Below, one piece after another: positions 21,501 through 33,500 of a stretch of DNA of 64,000 nt (position 1 is its first letter; every line of letters starts with the position of its first letter). The stretch comes from Hirudinaria manillensis (taxonomy: Eukaryota; Annelida; Clitellata; Hirudinida; Hirudinidae), in assembly GCA_034509925.1 (NCBI GenBank), contig CM067530.1, positions 4,728,501 through 4,792,500 of the forward strand, read 5' to 3'. The notes under the pieces are model-generated. The model ran no database searches. It had not been told where the DNA came from and saw only the letters and a list, made by a program, of their open reading frames with translations. The position numbers and the translations under genes are program-made.

Positions 21501-24500
21501 GTGGCGCGCAATATGGGGAACCCCATATTTCCCTTCCTATACCCCATGTTAACCGATTCATGCGCAACCAAGAACCGACTATAACCTTAATCTATAGTCA
21601 TAGGACTGCCAGAAATTTGATTTAAATATTTAAGGAAAAATTTCTAGAAGATATACTAACTTTTTGGTATGTTTGTATGATGTAACATAAAGTTCAAAAA
21701 TTGAAACTTTCTAACTCAAAATCAAAAATGGATCAATTGGGCAAGCAGAAGAGTGACATAAATGAATATAAGACTACAACATGTTTTTTTTTTATAATGC
21801 TGTCCTTATTAAATAATTTCCGGTATCCCGGATATTCTTTTTCCCGTAGTGATGCACAAAAAAATTTGTTATTCTTCTACCTGTCTTAAAAAAATCAAAC
21901 ATGCCAATTTCTATGGCAATATAACAACATTTAGAGATGGCCCTCATTTACAGATTATTAGAAAGTGATAAACGTTAATTCAAGCAAATTCATTTATAAA
22001 TCACATGTAATGAGAGTAACTAACAAACTTTCGTTAAATAAAAAAATGATTTGTCATAATTCCTTATTTATTGATATAAATATCAATAAAATTATGTTAT
22101 GAAAATATTTTTTATTTATATAATTTTTCGTATTAAAAAATGTAATACTTTATTTTTCATAAATGCGAAGGTGAATCTTGCAAAGAACCAAGAGAGAAAT
22201 TCAGAATTAAATGCAGCACAACTTTCAATCTTTTCACATCGATTTATGGGCATTGCTGAACAGATGGGAAGGTGTTTTGTTTACATTTACATTTACATTT
22301 ATTTGTCCAATATTTTACGTGCGCAATGTTATCCCAAGGGGATGTAAAGGCACGGCGGCAGGGTTCACAAGTCCACAGTCTATGAAATGTAAGATTCAAA
22401 AAAAAAAAAAACAAGCAAACATAAAATAAGATGAGGTTAAAATAAAAGTGGGTAAACGGAATGGAGTAAAATAAAATAAAATAAAATAATAAAGACAAGG
22501 AAAGAACACAAGCTATAGATTAGAGAATTATTGGTATGACGACACAAATAGATGTGTTTTCAGTCGAGATTTGAAGGCCTCTGACGACTGGGCCAGACGA
22601 ATGCTCGGAGGAAGCAAGTTTTGTTATTCTCAATTTTAATTTTTTTTACAATTATTAAGAGTTACTTTAAATATATTACATTTAAGAGTTAGTTAATCAT
22701 GTGAACATTATGAATTAAGGGTAACTTTCCCAGTGGAAAGTGACAACCAAAAGACAATGAGTTTCACTGCTTGTCACTTCTCTACCATGCTTTGTTGCCC
22801 ATGTGGTAACCAGGCTTTCTGCAAGAATATATAATTTTATATATTGATCTAATATGAGAAACAATTGTTTACTTGACTATCAGAAACTATCAATGAAATG
22901 GTTAAATTATGCTGTAGCAGCAACTTCCTTATTCCTGTGTCTCCAAGAACAAAGCAGATTTCTGCACGGAGGAGTTAAAGTCAAAAGCTGACTTTTGCAA
23001 TCAAGGAGAGGGGTTTTATGGAAGACTCCTAGGGTGGTCCAAAAATATATGGGAAAAACCTTTTTTAATTTTCTTGATTTGAATTTTCTTGGACCCGTCA
23101 ATCTGTGATAATAGAAACTGAAGTGAAAATTAAAGAGGATCCTTGTCTTTTCTATGAGATTTCTGAACCTCAATAAGAAGTACCTTGTATTACTCCATCG
23201 ATTTGCCTTTTTGTTTCTTTGCTAATAATTACCATACTTGGAATAATGTTAACTAAAAATATCATTTTGAATTTACCATTGTTTCAAATTAACCCACCAT
23301 CATATGAAAAAATTAATAATTTAGTTGATCCTGAATGTGTAATAATTTGTCGGAATTTTCAAGTAAAGCTTTACACCTATTGTCATATATATCACGTAAG
23401 GAAACTTCCGCTTTTATCATTCATTCGCTAGTTGTCGTTAGTTTCTTTCTGTAAATAAACTCGGTCAAACATGACACGGCGCAGTCGCTGTTTTCTTGGA
23501 AGTTTAGATTATCACCATTATGTCTGGATATACACTCTCCAAACCTTGGCCTGGAGGCGTTGGAGAATCTGTTACGATGCATATTTCAAGCAATTTGACG
23601 GGAGCCAACTTCTCGAGCATCGACCTTCTCTTTTATGCTCTGGTTGAAGCCATCAATATCAAATACTGCGAGATAGATGTGGAAAAGGAAGACAAATTCA
23701 GTCACGAATTTGTTTTAGTAAGATTTGCACCCAGTGGCACATTGTGGTGGAAAGATTCTTCTTCAAGGAAATGTCAAAGCAAAACTCACTGTTGATTTTC
23801 TGGTTTGATACATTATGCAAAAAACTACGAGTACAAGGTCCTCGTTGATCCGGGTCAAACTAATTTTAGCTATCCCGACAGAGTTTCAATAGAGGATGAT
23901 GAGAGAAACAGACTTTTCTCCATATAATCTTCGGAAAATTGCAGTGGTCCTTGAGAATTCGCAGATAAGTCGCATGATTGACAAAAGCCAATCCACCAAC
24001 AAGAGGTCAATCACGTACTTCAAACCAGGATAGTACATAAAAGGTAAGCATTTTCCCGAAAAATGTTCCAGATGTGGTCATGTTCACCTGTTCAGTCATG
24101 TGCAGAGAAAAGGTTTGCAGAAAGTATTAGCTAAAAAAGTGGCCACCAATTGTCATAGATGTCAGGGCAGCGTGGGCGGGCACTTCCGTTTTAGCTCAGT
24201 TCTCGCTGCATACTGTAGATAGTCTTTGTAAATAAACGTATTCAAACACGGCATGGCGCGGTCGGCAATTTCGTTGAACATCGGATTACCACCAAGCATG
24301 GATGTGAATTCTACAAATCTCGCAGAGGCCTGGAGGCGTTGGAGAAGCAGCTACGAGACTTACTACATGTTATGTGACGGTAGCCAACTACCCGAACATC
24401 GGCGGATGGCTCTTCTTTTACACGCTCTGGGTGATGCCGCCAATACCATTTACTACAATATGGATTGGCCGAATGCAGAGGACAAATTCAGTCACGAACG

Positions 24501-27500
24501 TGTCCTTGCCAGATTTGAAGAAAGATTCGCACCTAGAAGGCACGTGTTGGTGGAACGATTAGTCTTCAACGAAGTCTTAAGACGACCAGGAGAACTCTCC
24601 ATCGATTTCCTGGACCGTTTGAGACACGCTGTTAAGAACGGTGAATACAGAGAATCAACAGAAGACATGATCCGTGACAGGTTTGTTTTCACATATCCAG
24701 ACAAGGACGTCCAGCAGAGGATGATGAGCGAGGCAGACTTCTCACTGCAGAATCTCCAGAGGATTGCTGTACTCTTCGAGAATTCTCAAAGAAACCGCCT
24801 GTTAGTCGATAACAGCAGACTCACATCCCTCGCATCATCACACTTGCAACTTGCCAATCAAGTGGATCAATTGTAGCAGGCTCATCCTAGCAGCCCTCAA
24901 AGCAGTGCTTCAACTGTGGACAAGTCCACCAGTTATCATGTCCAGCAAGAGGAAAAAACTGCAGGAAATGTGGGAAAGCGAACCATTTTGCTAAGGTCTG
25001 TCGTGCTAAAAACATTGCGACCATAGAAGGTCAACAAACCTTTGCCATTGACTCTTTTGATTCGGTTGGTGATTCAAATAAAGTTTTGAAATGGTCGTAT
25101 GTGTTTCAAGTAGACAATGGACCAGCAATAGATTTTACAATCGACACAGGGGCGGAGGTAAACACTATCACTTCGGCTCATTTCAAAAATTTGTCTCGAG
25201 TGAAATTAAGGAAAGCACTGGTGAAGTTGAAGCCATATGGGGTCAAAACTTTCCTCAAGGTACTGTGGAGTTGTGGATTTAAAATTGTTGCACCCAATTA
25301 GTCAAGAATTGATGGAGGATGAGTTCTACGTTGTTGAAGGCCACTCCGAAGCTCTTCTGGGAGTACAGTTCTGCTCAAAATTTGATCTAGTAAAAATGGT
25401 CATCCCTTGGTGTCAGGATGCTAGTCAGAAGAAAGTATATTGGTTTGTGCAACGTCTAACAACCGGCAGCAGGCAACAATTTACTGAGAGCAGCATCTAC
25501 AGAAAATACTCTGAAGTATTTGAAGGACTGGGCCTTTCGTTTTTTTCGAATACCACATTAAACTACATACATCCATTTCTCCAGTGGTTCATCCTCCCCG
25601 ACGAGTAGCCATAGCTTTGCAGGAAAGATTGAAGGCACAACTGACATCCATGGTGGAATCTGGCATCATAGCAAGGGTAACAGAGCCTACCCAGTAGGTC
25701 AATTCCTTGTTGATTGTGGAGAAGAAAAACGCCTCTCTGAGACTCTGCCTTGACCCTCGAGACCTGAACCGAGCAATCTCGAGAGAGCATTTTCACATTC
25801 CAACACTTGATGACATCATGCACAACTTTCATAGAAAGACAGTTTTCACAGTCATCGACATGAGCCAAGGATTTTATCAAGTTCCACTGGATGAGGCAAG
25901 CTCATTCTTGTGCACATTCAACACCCCATTTGGTCGGTACAGAATGCTCAGAATGCCATTTCCACATTCCAATAATCGATGACATTATGCATAACTTTCA
26001 CGAAAGACCGTTTTTACAGCCATATCGACATGAGTCAAGGATTTTTCGAAGTTCCAATTAAGGCAAGTTCATTCTTGTACCCTTTCAACATCCCATTTGA
26101 CATATACTGAATGCTCAGAATGCCCTCTGGAATATCCGGTTCCCCAGAGGTTTCCCAAAGAATCAATACATCAATCTTTGGAGATATTGAGGTGTCCATA
26201 TCATATTTAATGACATGATTGTTGCTTCAGTGATCGCTGATGAGCATGATAATATGCGCTAGTATGGAAGTATGCACCGCCGCTAAACGGGGTCTCACAG
26301 TAGGTGTGAAAGATGATCTGGAAAAGTCAAAGCAATCGTTAACTTGCCTCTACCGACATTGCAGGCGACTAATAGGCATGCCATGTTATGAGTTTTTTTC
26401 CAAAGTTAGCAAAAGAGCCATTGAGATCCTTATTAAAAGCTTTTTAATGGTCATCAAGTCATATAAGTGCTCTGGAAAAAATATAGGACATTATTGAAAT
26501 TTTCATATATGAAAATTTGTTTATCCCAAGCAAGATATTCTGCTTTAGGTAGTTCTAATTATGGCATAGGTGCTTATCTCATGCAAGGAAATGGACCAAC
26601 TGCTTACAATAGTCGCTTTCTCACAAATTGTGGGAAAGACAAGCACAATTAAAAACGAGTTGCCGCTATTGTGTTTGCCTGCAGCAAATGTGACAGCTGC
26701 AGCTGAGTAGCTGTATGGGCAAGCAGTAATTGGGCATCGACCACTTGAGTCAATTTTCAAAAAGTCCACTCATGACATATTTCCATGCCGGTAAAACCGT
26801 CCGAAATGATTACATGAATATTCAGCTCTGCCCTTCAAGATGATTGACAGCAGTGGTGGCGATATTTGAGCCGTTTATATTGGTTAACAGTTATCAGCTT
26901 CGGATTTTATTTTTAACAAACCTTACCTCTATCTGACAACATACGGGATCCCGGTGTCCTCATTGACAATGGACTCACCTACAGGGGTCACATCAATAAT
27001 ATTGTTCATAAAGCATTTGTGAGGCTGAGACTGCTCCTTAAATGCTTTCGTAAGAAAAACAAAAATGTCTTAACCAGAGCTTATTGCACCTATGTCTGAC
27101 TAATTCTCGAATACCTTTTCACAATCTGGAACCCACATACCAAGCAGGTTGCAACAGAAATCGATAGTCCAAAAATACTTTATATGATCCATCCCCAGTT
27201 GCAGAGCACTGCCACACCATAGCAGACTGCAACGACTTGGACTTAAAACCCTCAAATGTCGACGCCTGTGATTTTATGCTTTTTTATATTATAAAATAGT
27301 CCACGATCTTCTTAAATGTAACATTTCACAATTCCCAACGTTTCTAGACTCCAGAAACCGTGGTCATCCAAGAGAAATGTTCCACCAGCCACAGGAAGCA
27401 TTTCTTCTTCATCTATAGAATTATCAAACCCTGGAACTCTCTACCGTTTAACATAATTAACTCCTCAACAATATCTCTCTTTAAATCATGTGTTTCATCT

Positions 27501-30500
27501 ACAAACCTCACCAACTAACTCTCAATTAAGTGAACTTAATTTTCTGTTGACACTGTTGATTCTGTTTCTCTATTTTCTGTCGGCAAACTTTATACAAAAT
27601 TGTGTAAGTGGTCATTGGATGACTCTTCATTTTGTTTAGACAAATAAATAAATAAAATAAATAAACACAAACATATTCATTGAAATTTTTTGCATAAAAA
27701 TGCATTAACCAGCATGGTTTATCCCACAAATATCAAAGAATCTTGGAAACAACATAAAAGGACTAGATTTTATGAGAATATTTATATTTAGGAGCGACAT
27801 TAATAATAGAAATGGGGTTGGGAATTTTTATGTTGAACTCGAAGTTTTTCATGAAACTCTCCTATTGCAATCTGATAATCGACTGGGTCATACGTTGTGA
27901 ATAACACTATGAGCATCCTGAGAAATCGTGCTAGAGCTTATTGTTCAGTTAGATGAAGTACATTAAATATGCTGCTTAAAGTTTATAAATCTAATTTCTT
28001 TTAAATCATATTTGAATTTTAATCTACTTACATTATTGCTTGAAGGATTTTACAAAGAACTGCCCTCTCTACAAACATAAAGGTAATTATTAAGTTGGTT
28101 TATTTACTTCATGAAGTTTGACTTCTAATGATGCCTGCATTATTTTAAAAATTTATTTAAAATTGTATAATGATGTCCTAGAACAAATATGGAAGATCTC
28201 TAACAAATTTATTTTGAAATTAGTCAAAATCTACCACATGCTTGATCATCCATTAACAAATGGTACTTTAAATAATTTAGATTATGATCCATTATAGCAA
28301 GTGTATTCCTAAATATTGCATGTTCCTTTAACAAATTGCATTAAATTTCTTACACTTTTTGAATGAGCAGCAAGTTCATTCGAGAGTTCCAAAGTTTAAA
28401 TTAAGATTCAATATAAATAAAAATTCGGCTAATGATTCTCAGCTCTTTGTGGTTAAACAACGCTGAAGCCAGCTCCATTGATAATGAGCTACTAAAAATT
28501 GGTATTGACATTTTCATTGCTGTTATCTACAAAGCCGAAGTATTCCTTAATAATTCTCCAATGCATCATTATTCTAAAACCGCAATGAACAAAAAGCAAT
28601 AGTGAGAAGCACATGAAGGTGGTACGGGCTATGCCTCTTGACCAGTATACATTCGTGGTTCCATAGATTGAACTTCGAATTTCTCAATGTAATTCTGAGG
28701 GCACCGCGATGTTAGCTTGTAGATGGACTGCAGATGACTCACAAGTTACAGTTACAGCTGCTTTACATAATAACTTGTTAGGGAGATTTGGCCAAAATCA
28801 AGACTGGTTTAGTCAAAAAATAAACATCAATTTCATCTTTACACAAATATGTAACAAATATATAACTAATACTTTAATCGTTTCTAGGCATTTGTGTAAA
28901 TGCATTTCAATATGCAAGGATGTTGTTAGAACAGCAAAATACCAAATGTAGTAAAACCTGTTTATAGGTGTTGAAATAAACCTCAAATATATCGAATTCA
29001 AAGTCCAACTACACCAGACCATCTTTATTCACAGGAAGAAGAAGCGAAACAAAGGAGAGCGGAACCAAAAACCATTAATATAATAATTCAAACTATTTTA
29101 ACAAAACAAGTTTTTAAGCATAAAAACTCAACACCTTCTCATTTTGTTAAAATCCACCGAATTATTATTTAAGTCCCATTCTGTCCTTCAGCATGTTCAG
29201 CCTCTCTTCACTAACTGGTTTTGTCAAGATGTCTGCAATCTGAAATTCTGATGAGACTCTTTTGACGCACACATCGCCTTCAGTGACTTTTTCTCTGACG
29301 AAAAAATGTCTTGTCTTGATGTGTTTGGTTCTTTTGTGATATTCTGGATTCTCAGCTAGTTTAATTGCAGCTTCGTTATCAACGTAAATTTCTGGTTTAT
29401 TAGAATATCCAGTAATGTCCTCTAACAATCTTTTCAACCAAATTGCTTCTCTAGTAGCTTCACTTGCAGCAACTACTTCTGCTTCAGTCGTTGATATGGC
29501 TACTGATGTTTGTCTTTGACTAAGCCAACTGATAGCACCTCCAGAATAAATACAAACAACACCCGACGTAGATCTTCCCGTGGTAGTGTCTCCTCCATGA
29601 TCAGCATCACTATAGCATATCAAAGTATTTTCGTTCTTTCTAGAACTGCTGTAAATAATACCAATATCTCTGGTACCCTGAAGATATCTAAATATCCTCT
29701 TAACCTTTACAACATCATCTCTAGTTGGGTTTTCTAGGTTTCTAGAAACAATACTAACTGCATACGCTATGTCAGGTCTTGTACTTGTCATTAGGTACAT
29801 TAATGCGCCTACCGCTGATCTGTATGGAAATTTGATCTCGTTTTGATCATCACGGACATCATCTGCCTTCTCAGATTTGATAATGGGTGTTGGACATGGG
29901 CGACATTTGTCCATTCCAAATTTCTCTAGAATCTTTTGAGTAAAGTTTCTCTGAGTGATTTTTATTGAGCCATCAGATTGTTTGTTGATTTCAATTCCAA
30001 GAAAGAATGTAGCTGGTTTAGCAACAATCTTGAATTCTTTCTCTAATTTCTGCTTGAAATCTCTAAGATCTGATTCTGATGTGGCTGCAACGATTCCATC
30101 GTCGACATACAAAGCAACTAAAATTTTGCTATGCTTTTTCTTTTGAATGAAAAGACAAGGATCTGCATCACTTTTCACAAAACCAAGATTCAACAAAAAA
30201 TTTCCAAAACGTTTGTTCCAACATCTCGGAGCTTGCTTTAGTCCATACAAACTTCTTTTGAGTTTGCATACCTTTTTAGAACCATCATCAAATCCTTCTG
30301 GTTGTTGCATGTAAATGTCTTCATCAAGCTCTCCATATAAAAATGCTGTGGATACATCAAACTGCATCATTGACATTCTTTCTGCTGCTACAACACTTAA
30401 TAAAGTTCTAATTGTACCACTTTTAGCAACTGGACTAAATGTTTCAAAATAATCCTTTCCTTTTTTCTGATGAAAACCTTTAACAACCAATCGTGCTTTG

Positions 30501-33500
30501 TGACGTTCTATTTGACCTTCAGAGTCGTACTTAGTCTTGTAGACCCACTTACATGGCAAGATTTTTGTTCTTTCAGGTAAATCAACCAGTTCCCAGGTTT
30601 TGTTTTCTCTTAGAGAGTTCATCTCATTTTTCATTGCATCAATCCATTCTTTTCTTCTATCAGAACTTATTGCATCATCATAAGATTCTGGCTCTTCAAC
30701 ATTCAATGCTTCATTCAGACAAACATAGTCATCAAATCGTTTTGGCTTCATGATCTGATTTCTATCTCTCAATTTTCTTGGACTGATTTGAACTTCTTCA
30801 ATTGTTTCTTTTTCACTTGAACATTCATCAGGTGATTTCAAGAAATTCAAATTGATAGCATTGGATGAAGACGTTATTATTTCATTGTTAGCATTGGAGG
30901 AGGACGGTATCATGTTCTCATTGGTAGTATTAGATGAAGATGGTGTCATTCTTTCATCAAACACAACATCTCTCGATCTAATTGTCTTGCTCGGTGCAAC
31001 ATGTATCCGATATCCATCATCTCCTTCATATCCAACTAATATTCCTTTAACAGCTTTACTTTCAATCTTTGTTCTTAGCTGATTAGGAGTGTGAATATAA
31101 GCTTTTGAACCAATTATTCTCAAATGCTTAATTCTTGGTTTTCTTTTGTACCAAATTTCATAAGGTGATTTTCCTTCTATGGATGAAGGTCCCGTTCTAT
31201 TCAAAACATAAGCAGCAGTATTTATTAATTCTGCCCAAAGTTTCTGAGACAATTCTTCATGAGCTAATCTCATTGCTCTGGCTGCTTCAACCAGTGTTCT
31301 ATTCTCTCGTTCACTACATCCATTCTGTTGAGGTGTGTAAGGCATTACCAAACGATGTCTGATTCCTTTCGTTTGTAAAATTTCCTTGACTTCATCATTA
31401 TCAAACTCTCTGCCATTATCACTGAGGAGTTCTGATACTCTATGTCCTGAGTTTTTGATAAGTTCAAGTACTTGCCTCAACTTGCTTGGAACTTCTGACT
31501 TGTTTTTCAAAAAATAAACAAATCTGAACGAACTGTAATCGTCTTTAAATAGAACGAAATATTTAAAATTCGAATAAGATTCACAAAATGGACCACAAAC
31601 ATCCGTGTGAATAATTTCGCCTGGTCTTGTTGATTTTGGCCTTCTTCCAAATTGAAGTCTGTGTGCTTTACCGAAAACACAACCTTCACAAAATTCGTCA
31701 TCATCATCAACAACATTAATTTTCAAATTATTCTTCAAAAATAATTTAACATGTTTCTTGTTTTGATGTGCGAATCTTTCATGATACAACTGGAGTTTTG
31801 AACTGTCAACAACATTTGATTCTTCATGCTGTGGAAGAACAGTTTTAGCCAGTAATTTGAATAAGCCATTACCTTCTTCTCTTGATCCAATTAGCTTAAT
31901 TGTGTTGTCTACTTTAAAACTGCATTTGTTGATGTTGGATGTAAAAACACTATTTTTTCTTCTTTCATGGGCAGAAAGCACAGAAAATAAGTTTTTCTTG
32001 ATTCTTGGAACATACCACACATCATTCAGTTCAAGTGGAACAACTTTATCATAAATGTTAGCTTCAAGTGTTACTTTGCCTTTTCCAATGACATCAAGAA
32101 CACTTCCATCTGCAACATGGAGCTTCTGTGGTTCAGAAAATTCATGATAATCTCTTAGAAAATCTTTTCTAAACGTTAAATGCCTTGTAGCTCCATTGTC
32201 TACAAACCAAGAGTCTGTAAAGCTAGTCCAGTCAACTGCATTGACCTCAACTGCTAGAAGAGAAGAACCAGAAGAACTCACATTTGTCTTTAATTTTTCT
32301 TCTGCGATTCTCTTTTTGCAATCTTTCTTGAAATGTCCAACTTTGTTGCAATAGAAACATTTAACCTTGATTCTATTCTTTGAATGTTCTCCGTTTTCTG
32401 AGACATTTTTCTTTTCAGGGAATGATTTTCTATGATTTGCAACAAATGTTTGATCTTTGTTTAATATTTCCTTCTCAGACAATGATCTCTCATGGCTACA
32501 CAAATGAACAGTCAACGAGTCAATATTTCTCTGTTCTTTGTTTAACAGTTTCCAGCTTGATGAGAAAGAAAAATATTCACTTGGGAGAGTTTCCAAGACT
32601 TTATAAATCAGCAACAAATCTTTATTTTCATCTTTATAAAGTTCTGCTGATAAATCTTTCCAAATGTTTTTAAGCTTGGTGACGTGAGTGGCCATGTCGT
32701 CCGCATCGTTCTTTTTGTAGCTGAAGAAACTCATGCACAAGTCGTATGCTTTGTCTTCTCTTGCAACTTCAAATAACGATTTCAATTCACTCCACATTTC
32801 AAACGCACCAGTCATGTTTCGAACTTTTTCGTAAACTTCTTCTGTCATATTGCTCGACATTAAAATCAATGCGCTGCAATCAGCTTCCTTAAACTTTTTG
32901 CTCATTCGTTCAAACTCGGATCGTTCTTCTTCTGAAGCATCATCTACTGGCGTAGGTTTCTTAAAATTTCCTTCAATAATTTCAAGAGAATCTCCCAAAC
33001 CTCTAAAGATGACGATCATCCTGCTTTTCCAATTCGACCAGTTCGATTTTCCTTCCAACTGTCTAATTTGAATTTTCGACAGATCCATTTTCGCAAACAA
33101 GTTTTGTAAGCCGCAAAAAAAAAACAATAAAAACGATCTAGCAGTGAACAGATTTATTTGAAGCCTATTCTGGACCCATAACCTGTTGAAATAAACCTCA
33201 AATATATCGAATTCAAAGTCCAACTACACCAGACCATCTTTATTCACAGGAAGAAGAAGCGAAACAAAGGAGAGCGGAACCAAAAACCATTAATATAATA
33301 ATTCAAACTATTTTAACAAAACAAGTTTTTAAGCATAAAAACTCAACAATAGGGACTAGATTTTGCAGGAATATTCCTGTGGGAGATTGTCCCTTTTATC
33401 AGGTGTCTGTTAAATTGAAGAAAATATAAAAATTAAAAAATCATTACAAAGAAGGCAAAACAAACACGCTTCATGAAAAATATATTACCAAATCACATAA

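Larger units (their letters stand above)
24151..26760 (+). mobile_element. Degenerate gypsy element (K02A2.6-like), gag to RNase H
   Basis: After the LTR-like repeat 24151-24248 and the primer-site-like TGGCGCGGTCGG (24254), gag is open from 24253 to 24876. Two zinc knuckles follow at about 24905-25012 ([33 protein letters not shown]). The protease [10 protein letters not shown] lies near 25140. RT pieces ([31 protein letters not shown]) and an RNase H piece ([20 protein letters not shown], 26555-26615) complete the order. Many stops and frameshifts are present. A stretch of RT is duplicated (see repeat at 25795-26125). Integrase and 3' LTR were not found. Confidence 0.82.
28969..33348 (-). 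mobile_element. Complete Ty1/copia LTR retrotransposon, apparently intact
   Basis: Two 165-bp LTRs (28969-29133 and 33184-33348) are identical by eye. The 5-bp TSD is ATAGG (28964-28968 and 33349-33353). The PBS abuts the 5' LTR directly, and a purine tract (GAGAAGG on the minus strand) precedes the 3' LTR. One uninterrupted gag-pol ORF fills the interior. Identical LTRs plus an open ORF indicate a very recent, probably still active family. It lies antisense in the OPLAH intron between window exons 7 and 8. Confidence 0.97.

Noticed and set aside
27720..27760. Candidate OPLAH piece reading PTNIKESW at 27.72 kb
   Set aside because: Lacks the LQRTA part and proper splice sites; the true microexon with full match and correct phase is at 28046-28082.
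28969..33348. Possibility that the intact copia element, or any of the gypsy elements here, is an endogenous virus with an envelope gene
   Set aside because: No env-like ORF with signal peptide or membrane segment lies between pol and the 3' LTR in any of them; all fit plain LTR retrotransposons.
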